Below, piece after piece: positions 21,561-32,469 of a DNA stretch of 64,000 nt; within the stretch, counting starts at the first letter, position 1, and every line of letters starts with the position of its first letter. The stretch is from assembly GCA_021292165.1 (NCBI GenBank), contig CM037876.1:312120492-312184491 (forward strand), in the 5' to 3' direction. A program made the position numbers and the translations under genes. The DNA comes from Shinisaurus crocodilurus. Taxonomy: Eukaryota > Chordata > Lepidosauria > Squamata > Shinisauridae. The notes below the pieces were generated by a model. The model had not been told where the DNA came from. It searched no databases and was given only the letters and a program-made list of their open reading frames with translations.

Positions 21561-21698
21561 CCAGGGATGTGCAGAAGGTAGATCTCCAGATGTTTTGGAC
21601 TTCCAACTCCCAGAAGCCCCTAGCAGCATGGCCAATGGTCAGGAATGCTGGGAGTTGAAGCCCAAAACATCTGGAGATCTACCTTCTGCCCACCTCCG
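21561..21698. mobile_element. Foldback hAT-like MITE (CAGGGATGTGCAG ends)
   Basis: Left arm GCAGAAGGTAGATCTCCAGA and its reverse complement at the right give about 40-bp arms. The flanking octamers GTGTAGAC and GTTTAGAC match 7 of 8, pointing to hAT. The interior shares the AACTCCCAG core with families B and H but the ends differ. Confidence 0.8.
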
Positions 21699-21821
21699 GT
21701 TTAGACATGCTGAGAAATACTGATTGTCTGGCTTGGTATAAGGCAGGGTTTTTTTTTAATGCTTCTAGTTAAATCAGCCCTTTATTCCAAATCATGAGGA
21801 CTGGAATCTTACTTTATTTTT

Positions 21822-21902
21822 AGGGGAAGGATCATAGCTCATTGGGAGATCAGCCCTTTGCGTGCAGAAGGCCCCAGGTTCAATCCAGGTCAGGCTTGGA
21901 AA
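21822..21902 (+). mobile_element. tRNA-derived SINE type 1, head only
   Basis: ATAGCTCATTGGGAGATCAG with B box GGTTCAATCC; the body is replaced by the CR1 that follows. Confidence 0.65.
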
Positions 21903-22372
21903 AATTATCCATGGGGTGGAGAAAGTGGACAGGGAGACATTTTTCTCCCCCTCTCTCATAATACTAGAACTGAATGGGGTCATCCCATAAAGATGACGGG
22001 TGGGAGATTCAGGACAGGTAAAAGGAAGTCCTTCTTCACACAGCACATAATTAAACTATGGCATTCACTTCCAAAAAAAATGTAGAGGTGGCCACCACTT
22101 TGGATGGCTTTAAAAGGGGTTTGAACAAATTCATGGAGGAGAAGGCCATCGGTGGCTACTAGTCCTGATGGCTAGATGCTACCTCCAGGAGCAGAGGCAG
22201 CTTGCCTATGTACACCAGTTGTTGGGGAGCATGGGTGGGAGGGTGCTGTTGCACTCACGTCCTGCTTGTGGGCTTCCCATTGGGGCAGCTGGTTGGCCAC
22301 TGTGTGAACAGAAGGCTGGACTAGATGGACCCTTGGTCTGATCCAGCAGGGCTCTTCTTATGTTCTTAAGCA
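21903..22372 (+). mobile_element. CR1 LINE 3' portion
   Basis: Plus-strand CR1: ORF2 C-terminal codons with GGGAGATTCAGGACAGGTAA, the GGCTTTAAAAGGGG segment, then the 3' region to CAGGGCTCTTCTTATGTTCT. Confidence 0.85.
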
Positions 22373-22655
22373 CCCGTTGTCTGAAACAGCTGCGCTAATC
22401 CATGTTAACAAGACCGGACTAGACGCACTGACTCCATATAAGCAGAGTCTCATGTTCTGGAATGAATTACTTGCCCTCAGAGAAGACGGGCCCAGGAGAG
22501 GGAGTCACACAGGAACACAGGGGGGGCTGGGTCTTGTGAGGGCAAGCCATTCCTACACACTGTAAAAAAAAAAAGAACCTTTTCGGCGGGTCACGTGAGT
22601 GAAATGTGCAGGAAAAGTTTGGCTCGACGACTAGAATGTTGGGAAACACTTACAT

Positions 22656-22781
22656 CAGCCTTCCACAGCCCAGCACCTTCCAGATGTGTCGGTGTACAAA
22701 TCCCATCAACCCCAGCCAGCCAGAGATGCTGAGAATATGTAATCCCAACACATCTGGAGGGCTCCAGGCTGTGGAAGGCTT
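22656..22781. mobile_element. Family B MITE, two arms
   Basis: CAGCCTTCCACAGCCCAGCA at the left and GGCTGTGGAAGGCT at the right, with inverted TCCAGATGTGT/ACACATCTGGA inside. The target duplication is not clear. Confidence 0.75.
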
Positions 22782-22800
22782 ACCCGGGTCCTCGTGCCGA

Positions 22801-22824
22801 CACACACACACACACACACACACA
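22801..22824. repeat. (AC)n microsatellite
   Basis: Twelve AC units. Confidence 0.95.
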
Positions 22825-23275
22825 TGTGGGTTTCTCGACATGCAGTGTCCAAGAGGCAAAGACAAGGTCCGAACAGCAGCAGCGGCTGCAGCTGCAACGC
22901 AGTGACTTCATTTCCGCATGGGCCTCGTTTCCTCATGTCAAGTGGGGACATTTCCTGTTTTGGGCAGCATGTGATGTTGTCCAATGGAATCCAGTATTGT
23001 CAAGACTTCTCTTGGGGAATGACAAGCCGTATTAAACATTGGAAAGATGTTTAGTAAATACAAAAAAAGAGGTCGCTGCCTGCACATTGGTATAGCACGT
23101 ATATAGGTTGCTAATGACGCATCATGCTCATGTGTGTATATAAAAAGCAGCCTGTCCACATCCCCGTTGCCTTTTTAAAAAAAAATATGAAAAGCATCTT
23201 GGAGGAGGAGGAACTTAGAACGAAGAAGCAGAGGGAGGGAGGAGGTGCTTAACCCTTTCTCACTTCTCTCTAGCA

Positions 23276-23359
23276 CAGTGTTCTCCAACCACGCTGGCGT
23301 GGGGCATGCTGGGAGTTGTAGGCCAAAAACATCTGGGCACCCAAAGTTGGAGAAGACTG
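23276..23359. mobile_element. Family H hairpin MITE, internally deleted left arm
   Basis: Starts CAGTGTTCTCCAACC and jumps into the loop and right arm. The flanking octamer CTCTAGCA is perfectly duplicated on both sides, so the element inserted whole and lost arm sequence later. Confidence 0.92.
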
Positions 23360-23839
23360 CTCTAGCAGCTAGTAGCTCCTCCCCGCCCTGGGGTTTCAAA
23401 ACGCACATTCCCCCGGGGGGCACTGGGTCCACACCTTTCTCTTACACATGCTTGCACAGAATGTGTCTTGTGAGCACCTCAGAAGCGCTGCAAAACAAGT
23501 CAGCAGCGTTCCCTTTGCAAGGCTGGAAGCAGATCAGATGTACACTGTTTGCCTGACAGGGCGTCCTTGGGTGGGTTCGCACGACACTTTTAAGCCCACA
23601 GAGGGCTGCGGCTGTCATCGATTCGCCTCGCTGTGCACGGCTGGACTTCCTTGCTGTGCGCGGGCCACTGCTCAGCTGAGCGGCGGTGACACACAGCAGG
23701 GGTAGGGGGTTAGGAGGCACTTTCCTCTCAGTTTACTCACAGTTTAATCACAGGTGATCTTTACTAAAGATCACAACATTTGGGCCTTTTTTTAGTTTAG
23801 AAAGAAGCTGAATGACGGAGGTTTGTAAAACTATGCATC

Positions 23840-24476
23840 ATGTGGATGAGGTGGATGGACAGAAGTTTTTCTGCCTCTCTCAAAACACCAGAACCACTGG
23901 AGGCTGGGGACTCCTATTTCGGTGGGGCTCCTTTCCCATTGCAGGTTTTATTTGGAGCTTCATGGGAGCTCTCCGTGGTGCTGAACTGCAGCCCCAAAAT
24001 AGGTTCACCGCCATGGAGCACTACGGATAGCTCCTATGAAGCTCCAAATAAAAGCTGCAAAACCTGTAATGGGAAAGGGAGCCCCAGCGAAGTGGGAGCC
24101 GCCAGCCTCCCCAAATGGGGTCATCCCTTGAAGCTGAACGGTGGGAGATTCGGGACAGATAGAAGGAAATATTTCTTCACACAGCAGACTTTGACAATCG
24201 CTACCACAAGATGTGGTGGTGGCTGCCAACTTGGATGGCTTGCTTCCAAAGGGGATTGGACAAATTCATGGAGGAGAAGGCTATCAGTGGCTACTAGTCC
24301 TGATGGCCATATGCCACCTCCAGGATCAGAGGCAGTCTGCCTATGTACTCCAGTTGCTGGGGAACATGGGCGGGAGGGTGCTGTTGCACTCATGTCCTGC
24401 TTGTGGGTTTCCTGTGGGCAGCTGGTGACCCTTGGTCTGATCTACCATCAGGGCTCTTCTTATATTCTTAAGTGCT
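23840..24476 (+). mobile_element. CR1 LINE 3' portion interrupted by a foldback element
   Basis: CR1 sequence before 23899 (TTTTTCTGCCTCTCTCAAAA) resumes after 24110 (CAAATGGGGTCATCCCTTGA) and runs to CAGGGCTCTTCTTATATTCT. The split matches the position of the foldback listed next. Confidence 0.8.
23899..24110. mobile_element. Foldback element with about 80-bp arms, nested in CR1
   Basis: GGAGGCTGGGGACTCCTATT at the left pairs with the reverse complement of the right end (GTGGGAGCCGCCAGCCTCC). The arms also share GGGCTCCTTTCCCATTGCAG. It interrupts the CR1, so it is younger than that copy. No open frame of note. Confidence 0.8.
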
Positions 24477-24483
24477 TTCTTCC

Positions 24484-24655
24484 CATAGAATCATAACGTT
24501 GGTAGGTCCCTCTGAGGTCATCTAGTCCAACCCCATGCCAAAGCAGGAAATCCACTGCTGCAACATCCTGATGTGTGGCTCTCCAGCCTCTACTTACAAA
24601 CCTCTTAATGACTGAGAGTCCACCACCTTCTGAGAGAAAGAAATTATATGACTTT
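24484..24655 (-). mobile_element. CR1-like 3' fragment, second subfamily
   Basis: CATAGAATCATAACGTTGG through CTCCAGCCTCTACTTACAAA on the plus strand; reads as a CR1 3' region in reverse complement, different from the main subfamily here. Confidence 0.6.
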
Positions 24656-25196
24656 CTTTGCAGCACGCATGTCCTTTTTATCAGCCTCTGCCACGTCCCT
24701 GCTTAGCCATCTTGTCTCTAAACTCAAAAGTCCCAAATGCTTCAGTTCTCAAGACTGCAGGACATGGCACATTGTCAGCTTCCCCCCCCCCCCACACTCA
24801 CACACACAAGTTTCCTGCGCCTTTAACGGCGGCCAGGCACCTTGTTGGAATAAAATCATGTTTTGACACGGCTCATCGCAAAGGCAAGCTTTGGCCATCC
24901 TTCTCCCATCCAAAGAAGGAAGCAGCATCGGCTCTCTAATGTTACTGAGTCAGTAAACGGCTTGATTAAAAGGCTTGGACCTCCTTGAGCTCAGGCTGCC
25001 ACAGCTATTGCTGGGTGGGCGCCCTTGCCAAGGTCAGTACCAGAAGGATAGTACTTGGGGAACGGGCAGACCCCAGGTTGCCAAAGGAGGGGTGAACCGG
25101 CCCAGGCTGGAGTGGAGACAGAGGCAGCCAAAGTCCCCATGCGTAGAAGTGGTGGAGTTGCAGCTGGGAGTGGCTGTTGCCCGGGCTGGCGACAAG
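24656..25196. other. Intergenic, no recognised element
   Basis: Includes a C12 run near 24782. Open frames are short and motif-free. Confidence 0.35.
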
Positions 25197-25670
25197 GGTT
25201 GGGGATTGCTAAAAGAGCTGGGAGAGGATATTAAAAGTTATTATCTCTCTCCCCTCTTGTGTTTGCAAGTACAGCTAAAGCGGAAAAACGTGAGTGTGTG
25301 GAGCTGCTGGTTAAAGCAGCAATAGCATTTGGCAATTACAGGCTGCCCTTGTGTGCAGACTGGATCTTTACCTGGTTTCCCCCCCCCCCCCTTTATACTT
25401 CCAATAAGACAAACAGTCTTTTGGAGGTTAAAAACAGAGTTTACTCACTCAGATCTTGCAGATTTGATACAGGCAGGCTTAAGAAAGTATTTTTACAGCT
25501 GTGCAAGGAATCATTCGGTAGTCGACCTATTCTGAACTTGGGAAAAGTTCAGCACTGCTTCTCTCGGCTACGTCTTCAGACATGCTGCACTCAGAAGTTC
25601 ATGGCTCAGACTGTTTCCCGGGGCAGGAAGAGAAGCCACTGGCTACGCCCACATCCTGCACCAGGGGAGG
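25197..25670. mobile_element. Degraded LTR related to the solo LTR at 33.6 kb
   Basis: Shares the start (GGTTGGGGATTGC... versus TGTTGGGACTTG, then GGAGAGGATAT), the middle TTTACTCACTCAGAT and CAGGCAGGCTTAA, and the late CTACGCCCACATCCTG with 33570-34185, in the same order. The first base is changed and the 3' end is missing. No coding sequence adjoins it. Confidence 0.7.
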
Positions 25671-25844
25671 TCTGGGTAAACAGCCCTGTTGCCCTGGTTT
25701 CCCCGGCAAAAAACAGAGCGCGGGGGTCCCGTCGCGTCACTTTCTTTTCGGAGGCGGCGGCAGCCAGGGTGGGGGAAGGTAGGTAGGTGGTGGTGGCAGC
25801 GGCGCGGGGGGGTTTGCAGAGCAGGGCTGCTTTGCTCCGGAGCC

Positions 25845-25965
25845 CCCCCAGCACGAGAGGGGGGACGCAAATTTTATTTCGCCTAGGGTGCCAAACTGCC
25901 CTGCACCGGTCCTGGTTGTAGTCCAACATCCCTGGGGGGTTGTCAGGTTGGAGGGAGACTGCTTT
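25845..25965. mobile_element. hAT MITE 3' end joined to family B piece
   Basis: CCTAGGGTGCCAAACTGCCC with the CCGGTCCTG end, as in the element at 17.0 kb, followed by GTAGTCCAACATCCC from a family B arm. Confidence 0.6.
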
Positions 25966-26140
25966 AGTCCAGATACTTTGTTGTTTTTGTGCTGTGACAG
26001 ATTAATGCCCCCCTCCTGGAAATGTTTGCTTTCCTGAAGGTGCTAAGAAATCTGTTTCGCATCACTTGCCGCACCCCCTCACGCCGCCACAGATGTCAAG
26101 GTTCTCTCCAGAGCACAAATGACTTCCATCATCCAGTTTA

Positions 26141-26508
26141 AGAGCTTTTCTACACGAGGCTGTTAATCGGCTGTTAATTCGCTGCATCTGTTTTCAGTTT
26201 CGTTGCAGAATTGAGATCCGGGCACTACAGGAGGCGCATTTCCTTTCCTGCTTTTCCGCTATATAACCACTAGGTGGCACTGTGGTTTAGCGGAATAGTG
26301 CAACTACACAAGAGGAAATCGCACTTTCTTTCACTTTCACCATGAAATGCCGCATTCCTCCTACTTTAAAAAAAAAAAAAACTGGCTGAAAATGCTGGCT
26401 AGACACAGAAGCTAAGCTAGAGGGCCATGTCCTCATCTAAAGAAACAGTAAACAACTGTGAGCAGGGGATGAGGAGTGCATGATAAATGCCTCATCATGT
26501 AGAAGTCT
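26141..26508. mobile_element. Family C MITE (GAGCTTTTCTACA ends)
   Basis: Left end GAGCTTTTCTACACGAGGC; right end GCCTCATCATGTAGAAGTC as its inverse. The conserved core CTAGGTGGCACTGTGGTTTA and GTGCAACTACAC recurs in the copies at 32.1, 35.1 and (weaker) 53.1 kb. About 365 bases, noncoding. Confidence 0.75.
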
Positions 26509-27000
26509 AGGGGCAGAAATGTGCCCCTTTCCTCCCTCTAAAGCATGCTGCTTTAAAAATAGCATTTTAGGATTCTGCTCTTTGCTGCCATCTCATGGCT
26601 GAAACACAAATCTCCCTGTGTGAGTTAAAATGGACCCCAGCCCCACTCCAAGCCTCTCACTCCAGTCACTCGGGAGGTGCTTCTCCTCAGGACTGTGTAT
26701 AGACTGGGACCAGTTCGGGCCAGTAAGTCTCTAGCCCCATCACCCGCTTGCTCGCCTCCTGGCGAGATGGCGAGCAACAGACATTCTGTGAAGAGAAAGC
26801 CAGGTCAGGTATCCACCTTTCACTTTGCTTACCACACTTGTTTCCTGCAAGGAGGCTCACAATGGGACACATACCCCCCCTGGCAACTTCCCCTTCCCCG
26901 GCAGCCAAATGAGCTGTGAAGCATCCCCAAACAACAGGAGGGGCGCCAAGGTGCCTGGTGGTCTCAAAGGGTGGCAAGTACTCTTGAGCACCCCTAAGCA
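26509..27000. other. Intergenic, possible upstream part of an LTR
   Basis: No named repeat; may include the U3 region of the LTR candidate that follows. Confidence 0.3.
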
Positions 27001-27421
27001 CCCCGAGAAACAGGTTATTCCTGACTCGCTTCAACCAATCATGAGGGGAGGGGGCGCAGGAGGGAGGAGGGAGCCAAGAAGAGGGTATAAGGAAGGGGGC
27101 CTGTGGCGGGAAAAGTTGTTGGTCGTGCGCGGAGGTCCAGGGCTTCGGTCCGACCTCAGGATCCAGCCCCGGGAAGCTCCCGGTGAAACTAGCTGAAATT
27201 GCCTGGCCGCCGGCAGATGCAGCTTCCGAGGAATCAGGGTCATTCCAGGTAACCCTTGTGTGTATTGCTGCTACTGCTCACTCTAAGCTGCTGTTAATTG
27301 AAGGCGCGTGCCTTGCGTGATGCTTTTGTGTATGTTTTGATACGCTCAATTAAACTCTGTTTACCTTTAAACAGTGTAGTAGCCTCCATTCATACAACTG
27401 CTTCCTTGTCCTAGCGTTACA
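27001..27421 (+). mobile_element. Candidate retroviral-type LTR (U3-R-U5 core)
   Basis: A TATA-like TATAAGG (27086-27092) is followed 260 bases later by a poly(A) signal ATTAAA (27349-27354) and a likely ACA 3' terminus at 27421. This is promoter-then-polyadenylation spacing of an LTR. A start was not fixed and no internal viral gene follows. A TTGGTGCCCGAACCC string at about 27491 resembles a primer-binding site but is too far from the LTR end. Low to moderate confidence. Confidence 0.4.
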
Positions 27422-27798
27422 TTTGGTCGCGGCTTCTGCCTAAGTGCCGCGAGCCGCGTGTAAAGGGCTAACTCAGCTCCGGTTAACCCCTTGGTGCCCG
27501 AACCCGCGCAAAGGACCAGCTTTGGTCCTTTCCACACATTCCCTGTGCAAAAGTTTAGAAAGGTCCGTAACCTTTGCTGATGCTCATGAGCGCAGATGAG
27601 TTCACAAGTGTGAGCGGCACTTTTCGCGCGGTGCTTTCCCTCGCCAGGCTCCTGGGTGGGCCAATGGCAGAGGTGCGCCCAGCATAGATTCTGTGCAGTG
27701 GCTGCCAGAGATATAGGGTAAGGTGTCTGCATCCTTCCAAAATTCTTGCACCTTTCTAGGTATTCAGGTTAAGCACTCCTCCCCCTAGAAGAGGATGA
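27422..27798. other. Intergenic downstream of the LTR candidate
   Basis: Could be leader sequence of a lost provirus; no recognisable gag or other coding motif. Confidence 0.3.
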
Positions 27799-28129
27799 CT
27801 GGGTTCAGACAACATGATAACCCACACTCAGGGGTTGAGTATGGGTTGAGTGGGGGGTGTTCTTGAACCATGGGTTGTTGTTGACCCCTGGGTTACCATG
27901 TTGTCTGAACCCAGCTGCACTAACAAGCCATGGCTTGCTTGTTGACCACACATGGCGAGAACCCACGGTTTGTTGTTGGGTTGTGAACCGTGGGTTGTTC
28001 GCCATGGTTTGTTATCTTGGCTGGGTTCAGACAACACGGTAACCCATGTTTCAACAACATCCCACATTTCAACGACAACCTACACACTCAGCCCAAGTGT
28101 GGGCTGGGTTATGAGTTGTCTGAACCCAG
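27799..28129. mobile_element. Family A palindrome-rich MITE
   Basis: Begins CTGGGTTCAGACAACATGAT, has an internal inverted end near 27913, and closes with GTTGTCTGAACCCAG. Repeated AACCCAYGGTT-type palindromes occur throughout. Same plan as the copy at 36.2 kb. Confidence 0.75.
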
Positions 28130-28398
28130 CCGATAGCTAGCATGCATCACCGTTCTCTCCCTCTGTCTGGCATGCATAAGCTTTTGCTTCGCAGCCAGAA
28201 TGGAGCTTACTGGAATCGTGGCACTAAGGTGGCGGGGATTCAACCTCAGGCCTGCGGGCCCAATCCAGCCTGCCTGGAGCCTCGATCTGGCCCTCTGGAG
28301 TTTCCCAGATAAACACGCTCCCTTCTCTTTCCCCCGACCGCCGGTCGTTTAGGGGTTTCATGCATCCCGCCTGCCCGTGGTTCCCTATCCCTTCTTTA

Positions 28399-28636
28399 GT
28401 TATTTATTTATTTGTTTATCTATTATATTTATACCCCGCCTTTTTTCCTGCAAGGAACCCAAGGCGGCTTACATGATCCTCCTCCTCCTCCTCCTCCTCC
28501 TCTCCATTTTATCCTCACAACAACCCTGTGAGGTAGGTGTAGTCACCCAGTGAGTTTCATGGCTGAGCGGGGACTAGAACCCGGATCTCCCGAGTCCCAG
28601 TCCAACACTCTCACCACTAGGCCACACACTGGCTCT
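28399..28636 (-). mobile_element. tRNA-derived SINE, type 2
   Basis: Minus-strand copy ending (plus coordinates) with CACCACTAGGCCACACACTG. Includes a (CTC)n expansion at 28479-28502. Confidence 0.85.
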
Positions 28637-28659
28637 CGTTCCTCATCTTCTTGGAAACA

Positions 28660-28740
28660 AGACCTAAGGCTGCATTGCGGTGCACAGTTGCCTAGGAGGA
28701 AGACCCATTGAAGACAGGGAGGCTTACTTTTATGTCTGCA
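28660..28740. repeat. Copy of the dispersed repeat split by CR1 at 14.7 kb
   Basis: GGCTGCATTGCGGTGCACAG and AGGCTTACTTTTATGT resemble the element at 14652 and 15413, diverged. Confidence 0.4.
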
Positions 28741-29103
28741 CATGGATCCGGCTGCCTGTACTTCATCTGCATCCCTTGTTAGCCTTTCAGCTCCCTCGCC
28801 CCTGAGCATCCAGTCTAAATTTAGCCGGTGTCCCCCCACCACTCACGGTGTCTAAATTTAGGCTGGAAGCACTTTGGAGCAGAGGAAGAGGGGGAGGAGA
28901 AGCAGCAATTAATGTTGGTGCAGACGCTGATGTATCATTCTCCTATTTGCTTTGCTCCAGAATCCGTCTCTCAGGTTTCCCCACAGTAATAATTACAGAA
29001 ATCCCTAAAAGTGAATGTTATACCCTTTCTTGTGCCGAGACTGTAAAGATGGTGGTTTGTAATGACAATTGCGCCCTCTGTTGTATTAAGATGTTGAAAA
29101 CAT

Positions 29104-29133
29104 TTCTCTCTCTCTCTCTCTCTCTCTTTCTTC
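29104..29133. repeat. (CT)n microsatellite
   Basis: CT run of about 14 units followed by T-rich sequence. Confidence 0.95.
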
Positions 29134-29302
29134 TTTTCTTTTCTTTTTGCTGAGCAACGTGGTAACTGACTTCACCAAGGGCAGATTCCCAATTATGTGC
29201 CCTCGTCACCAGGGCTCAGACCCACATAAATTCACACAAGCGCCATCTTGCATTCTGCGAGAATATATTCAGATAGAGCAAGAGCATGGTAGAATCCAAA
29301 AC

Positions 29303-30620
29303 TTTCATAAGAACATAAGGAGAGCCCTGAAGCAGGATCAGACCAAGCATTCTGTTCACACAGTGGCCAACCAGCTGCCCACGGAAAACCCACAAGCAGG
29401 ACATGAGTGCAACTGCTCATGTACATAGTGCACCTAGTGTACATACGCATATTGTGCATGAACCTGGAGGTAGCGTATAGCCATCAGGACTAAGTCATTG
29501 ATAGCCTTCTCCTCCAGGAATCTGACCAATCCCCTTTTAAAGCCATATAAGCTGGTGGCCATCACTACAGCTTGTGGAAGTGAATTCCATAGTTTAACTC
29601 TGCGCTGTGTGAAGAAGTCCTTCCTTTTATCTGTACGGAATCTCCCACCCGTCAGCTTCATGGGACGACCCCGTTGGGTTCTAGAATTATGAGGGAGCCC
29701 TATTCACTTTCTCCTCACCATGCATAATTTCAGACACCTCTGTCCTATATCCCCCTACTCACCTCTTTTCTAAGCTAAACAATCCCAGATGTTGTAATGA
29801 CCATTCCATGTAGGGAAGCTGCTCCAGCCCCTTGATCATTGAAGCTGCCTTTTTCTACACTTTTTCCAACTCTACAATAGCCTTTCTTAGGCACAGTGAC
29901 CAGAACTATACACAGTATTCCAAGTGTGATCACACCATAGATTTGTATAAGGACAATATGATATTGGCGGCAGTTTTATTTTCTATCCCTTTCCTGATTA
30001 TATCTAACATTGATTCTTCCCTTTTTTTCACAGCAGCTGCACAGTGGGTAGACAGTCAACATCTACCACAACCACAAGCTCTCTTTCTTGGTCACTCACC
30101 GCTAGCTCAGATCCCATCAGCATATACGTGAAGTTGGGATTTTTTTCGCCCCAACGCGCATCACTTTACACTTGCTTACGTTGAACCGCATTTGCCATTT
30201 TGATGCCCAGTCTCCCAGTTTGGAGAGATCCTTTTGGAGCGCCTCACAATCCCATTTTGTTTTCACCACTCGAAATAATTTGGTGTCATCAGCAAACGTG
30301 GCCACTTCAATGCTCACTCCTAATTCCAGATCATTTATGAACAAGTTGAAAAGCACTGGTCCCAGTACAGATCCCTGTGGGACCTCACTGTTTATATCCC
30401 TCCATTGGGAGAATGTACCATTTATTCCTACTCTCTGCTTTATGTTCTCCCCTCTTTTCCCATGACTGCTAAGTTTGCTCAGGAGTCTTTGGCGAGGGAC
30501 TCTGTCAAAAGCCTTGTGGAAGTCCAAGTAAGCAAGGTCTACCTACCGGATCATCCCTGCCCACCTGTTTATTGACACTCTCAAAAAACTCTAAAAGGTT
30601 AGTGAGACAGGACTTACCTT
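29303..30620 (-). mobile_element. CR1/L3 LINE with reverse transcriptase core, longest copy
   Basis: Minus strand, about 1.3 kb. At 30117-30527 an open frame carries reverse transcriptase blocks: MDFHKAFDRVP, SEVPQGSVLGPVLFNLFIND, and the catalytic FADDTK (the F-A-D-D form of the YADD box). Further 3' lie the ORF2 C-terminus (VKLWNSLPQAVVMATSLYGF) and the 3' end at 29303. The frame between the RT block and the C-terminus is broken, so the copy is inactive. It is the only LINE here that retains the RT active site. Confidence 0.9.
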
Positions 30621-30749
30621 TGCAGAAGCCACCATTGTTGATTCTTTTTCAGCAGGGCTTGTCCTGTGATATGCTTGGGGGAAATCGTTGCTGATTAAAT
30701 CAGCCAAGCTGGGAGAGATGCCACTGCTAATGGAAGTGATTGATGCGTT

Positions 30750-31010
30750 TCAAATATCTCAGTCTTGTTTAGGACTTTATACATCAGCAACAAAAACCTT
30801 AAAGCTGGCCCAGTAGTAGCAAATAGGCAGCCAGTGCCGTTCGCTCAGTAGGGGGGTGTTTCATGCTGAAAAGCGGCAGCCAAGCTGCTGCATTCTGCAC
30901 TAGCTGCAGCTTCTGGACCAACCTTAAGGGCAGCCCCACACTTAAGAGCATGTTGCAGTAATCCAGTCCTGAGGTTACCCACATCTGTAGATGAGGCAGT
31001 ATATAAATAT
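30750..31010 (-). mobile_element. L2 LINE fragment (ORF2 C-terminal region)
   Basis: Minus-strand residues include VTSGLDYCNMLLSVGLPLRL and LQLVQNAAAW, a conserved L2 motif. Confidence 0.75.
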
Positions 31011-31020
31011 ACTAATAACT

Positions 31021-31800
31021 AAATGGATAAACAGAATAATTAGAAACTGCGCCAAAGGGGCATTTGCGTGGGAGGATCAGCGGGTGGGAAAGGGTTAAGC
31101 ACTTATGTGCCATCCCCCCGGGCCCCCTTTGGGACAGGTTTTATTATTATTTTTCATCAGCCATGCTTTGAAACTGGAAGTCAGCCTGGCTGGGGGAGGC
31201 CTGTGCGGGGCAGGAATGAGCAGGCATGTGGGGGGCGGGGGGGTTTGAAGCGCCCCTCCCTCATGGCCGCCGACCTCCACCGCAAGCATCCCTCCGGCCC
31301 CTGCGTTCCCCACCCCAATGCACTGCTGCCCAATCCTGCGCATGCTTCCCCCCCAGCAGCAAGCCACCTCCGTGAGCTCGGCAGGCACAACTGCGCATGC
31401 GATTGCCGTAATATCACAGCCTCTTTCCATCCTTTTTAGGGTACGGGAAAGAAGCCCGTAATCTGGAGAATGTCAGGGATTCGGCTCGAACATTTGCAGT
31501 CCTCACAGCTTGGGTGGACAGGAGAGTGTTATACGGATGAGCGAGTGCGCGGGGGGGCGGGCGGCAGATGTAGCCAGCAGGGCTTGCTGTGGGGTCTCCA
31601 AGCAGAGCTGCACATCTTCCCGGCACAAACAAGGGCGGCTGTTATGTCTCAGAGCTCACGTCTGCCTGCCATCTTGACACACTACCTCTTCTTCGGGCAA
31701 CAGTGCAAATCAGGACTGTGGTTGCTCTTACTGTTGTTTGCTTTGCTTTCTTTTTACTGCTTTTGAATCTTAAAGTGGGTTGCATCTGAAATGTGATCAT
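31021..31800. other. Intergenic, no recognised element
   Basis: GC-rich in part; a G7-C run near 31229. No exon signal or transposon recognised. Confidence 0.35.
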
Positions 31801-31809
31801 AAACCAGCC

Positions 31810-31882
31810 TCCAGGTGCATTGGACTGCACCTCCCATCATTCCCAGCCAGACACGTCGGAAGGGGCACCAGGTTGGGGAACG
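31810..31882. mobile_element. Family B MITE, left arm
   Basis: GCATTGGACTGCACCTCCCA then TCATTCCCAGCC, with a GGCACCAGGTTGGGGAACGC end; short internal deletion between arms. Confidence 0.65.
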
Positions 31883-32116
31883 CTGTCGTAAATCAAGGTT
31901 CGATATTGGCTTCTTGCAATAAACCGTAGCTTAAAATAACCACACTTTGCTCCAGTTCGGAGGTAACAATAAACTGTGGTTAGTTTAAACCCAGAAGCAG
32001 ATGCTTCTGTGATTGCAATCTTCTTATCGCTATGCTGGAGGAGGAGAGGGGAGGGAGAAGCACACAAGCACAGGGTTCAATCCATTTTATGCTGCCATTA
32101 AATCTTATGTCACCTT

Positions 32117-32469
32117 GAGCTTTTCTAGATGCGGCTGTTTAATACACTATTTCAGTTTCATTGCAGAATTCAGATCAGAGCTCTACATGGATTGTTTTCC
32201 TTTCCTGCCTTTCCATACTTTCTACTTCATAACCTCTAGGTGGCACTGTGGTATAGTGGAATAATGCAACTACACTAATGGAGATTAGCGCTTTGTTTCA
32301 CTTTCACAAATTATACTGGATTTTCCCCACTCCAACCCCACCCTGCATGAAATTGCTTTTAAAAACCGGAAGCAAAACTGGATGATGACGACAATTTCTA
32401 AAGCACCTGTAAACAACCGCAAGTGAGGAATGGCGAGTGCACAATAAAAACCTCATCTAGAAAAGTTCC
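32117..32469. mobile_element. Family C MITE
   Basis: GAGCTTTTCTAGATGCGGC at the left and CCTCATCTAGAAAAGTTC at the right, with the core CTCTAGGTGGCACTGTGGTA. A CTT triplet flanks both sides. It interrupts a dispersed repeat whose other copy is at 40.1 kb. Confidence 0.75.

Noticed and set aside
27489..27510. Retroviral primer-binding site TTGGTGCCCGAACCC
   Set aside because: About 70 bases from the proposed LTR end and only partly matching a tRNA 3' end; kept as a remark, not a feature.
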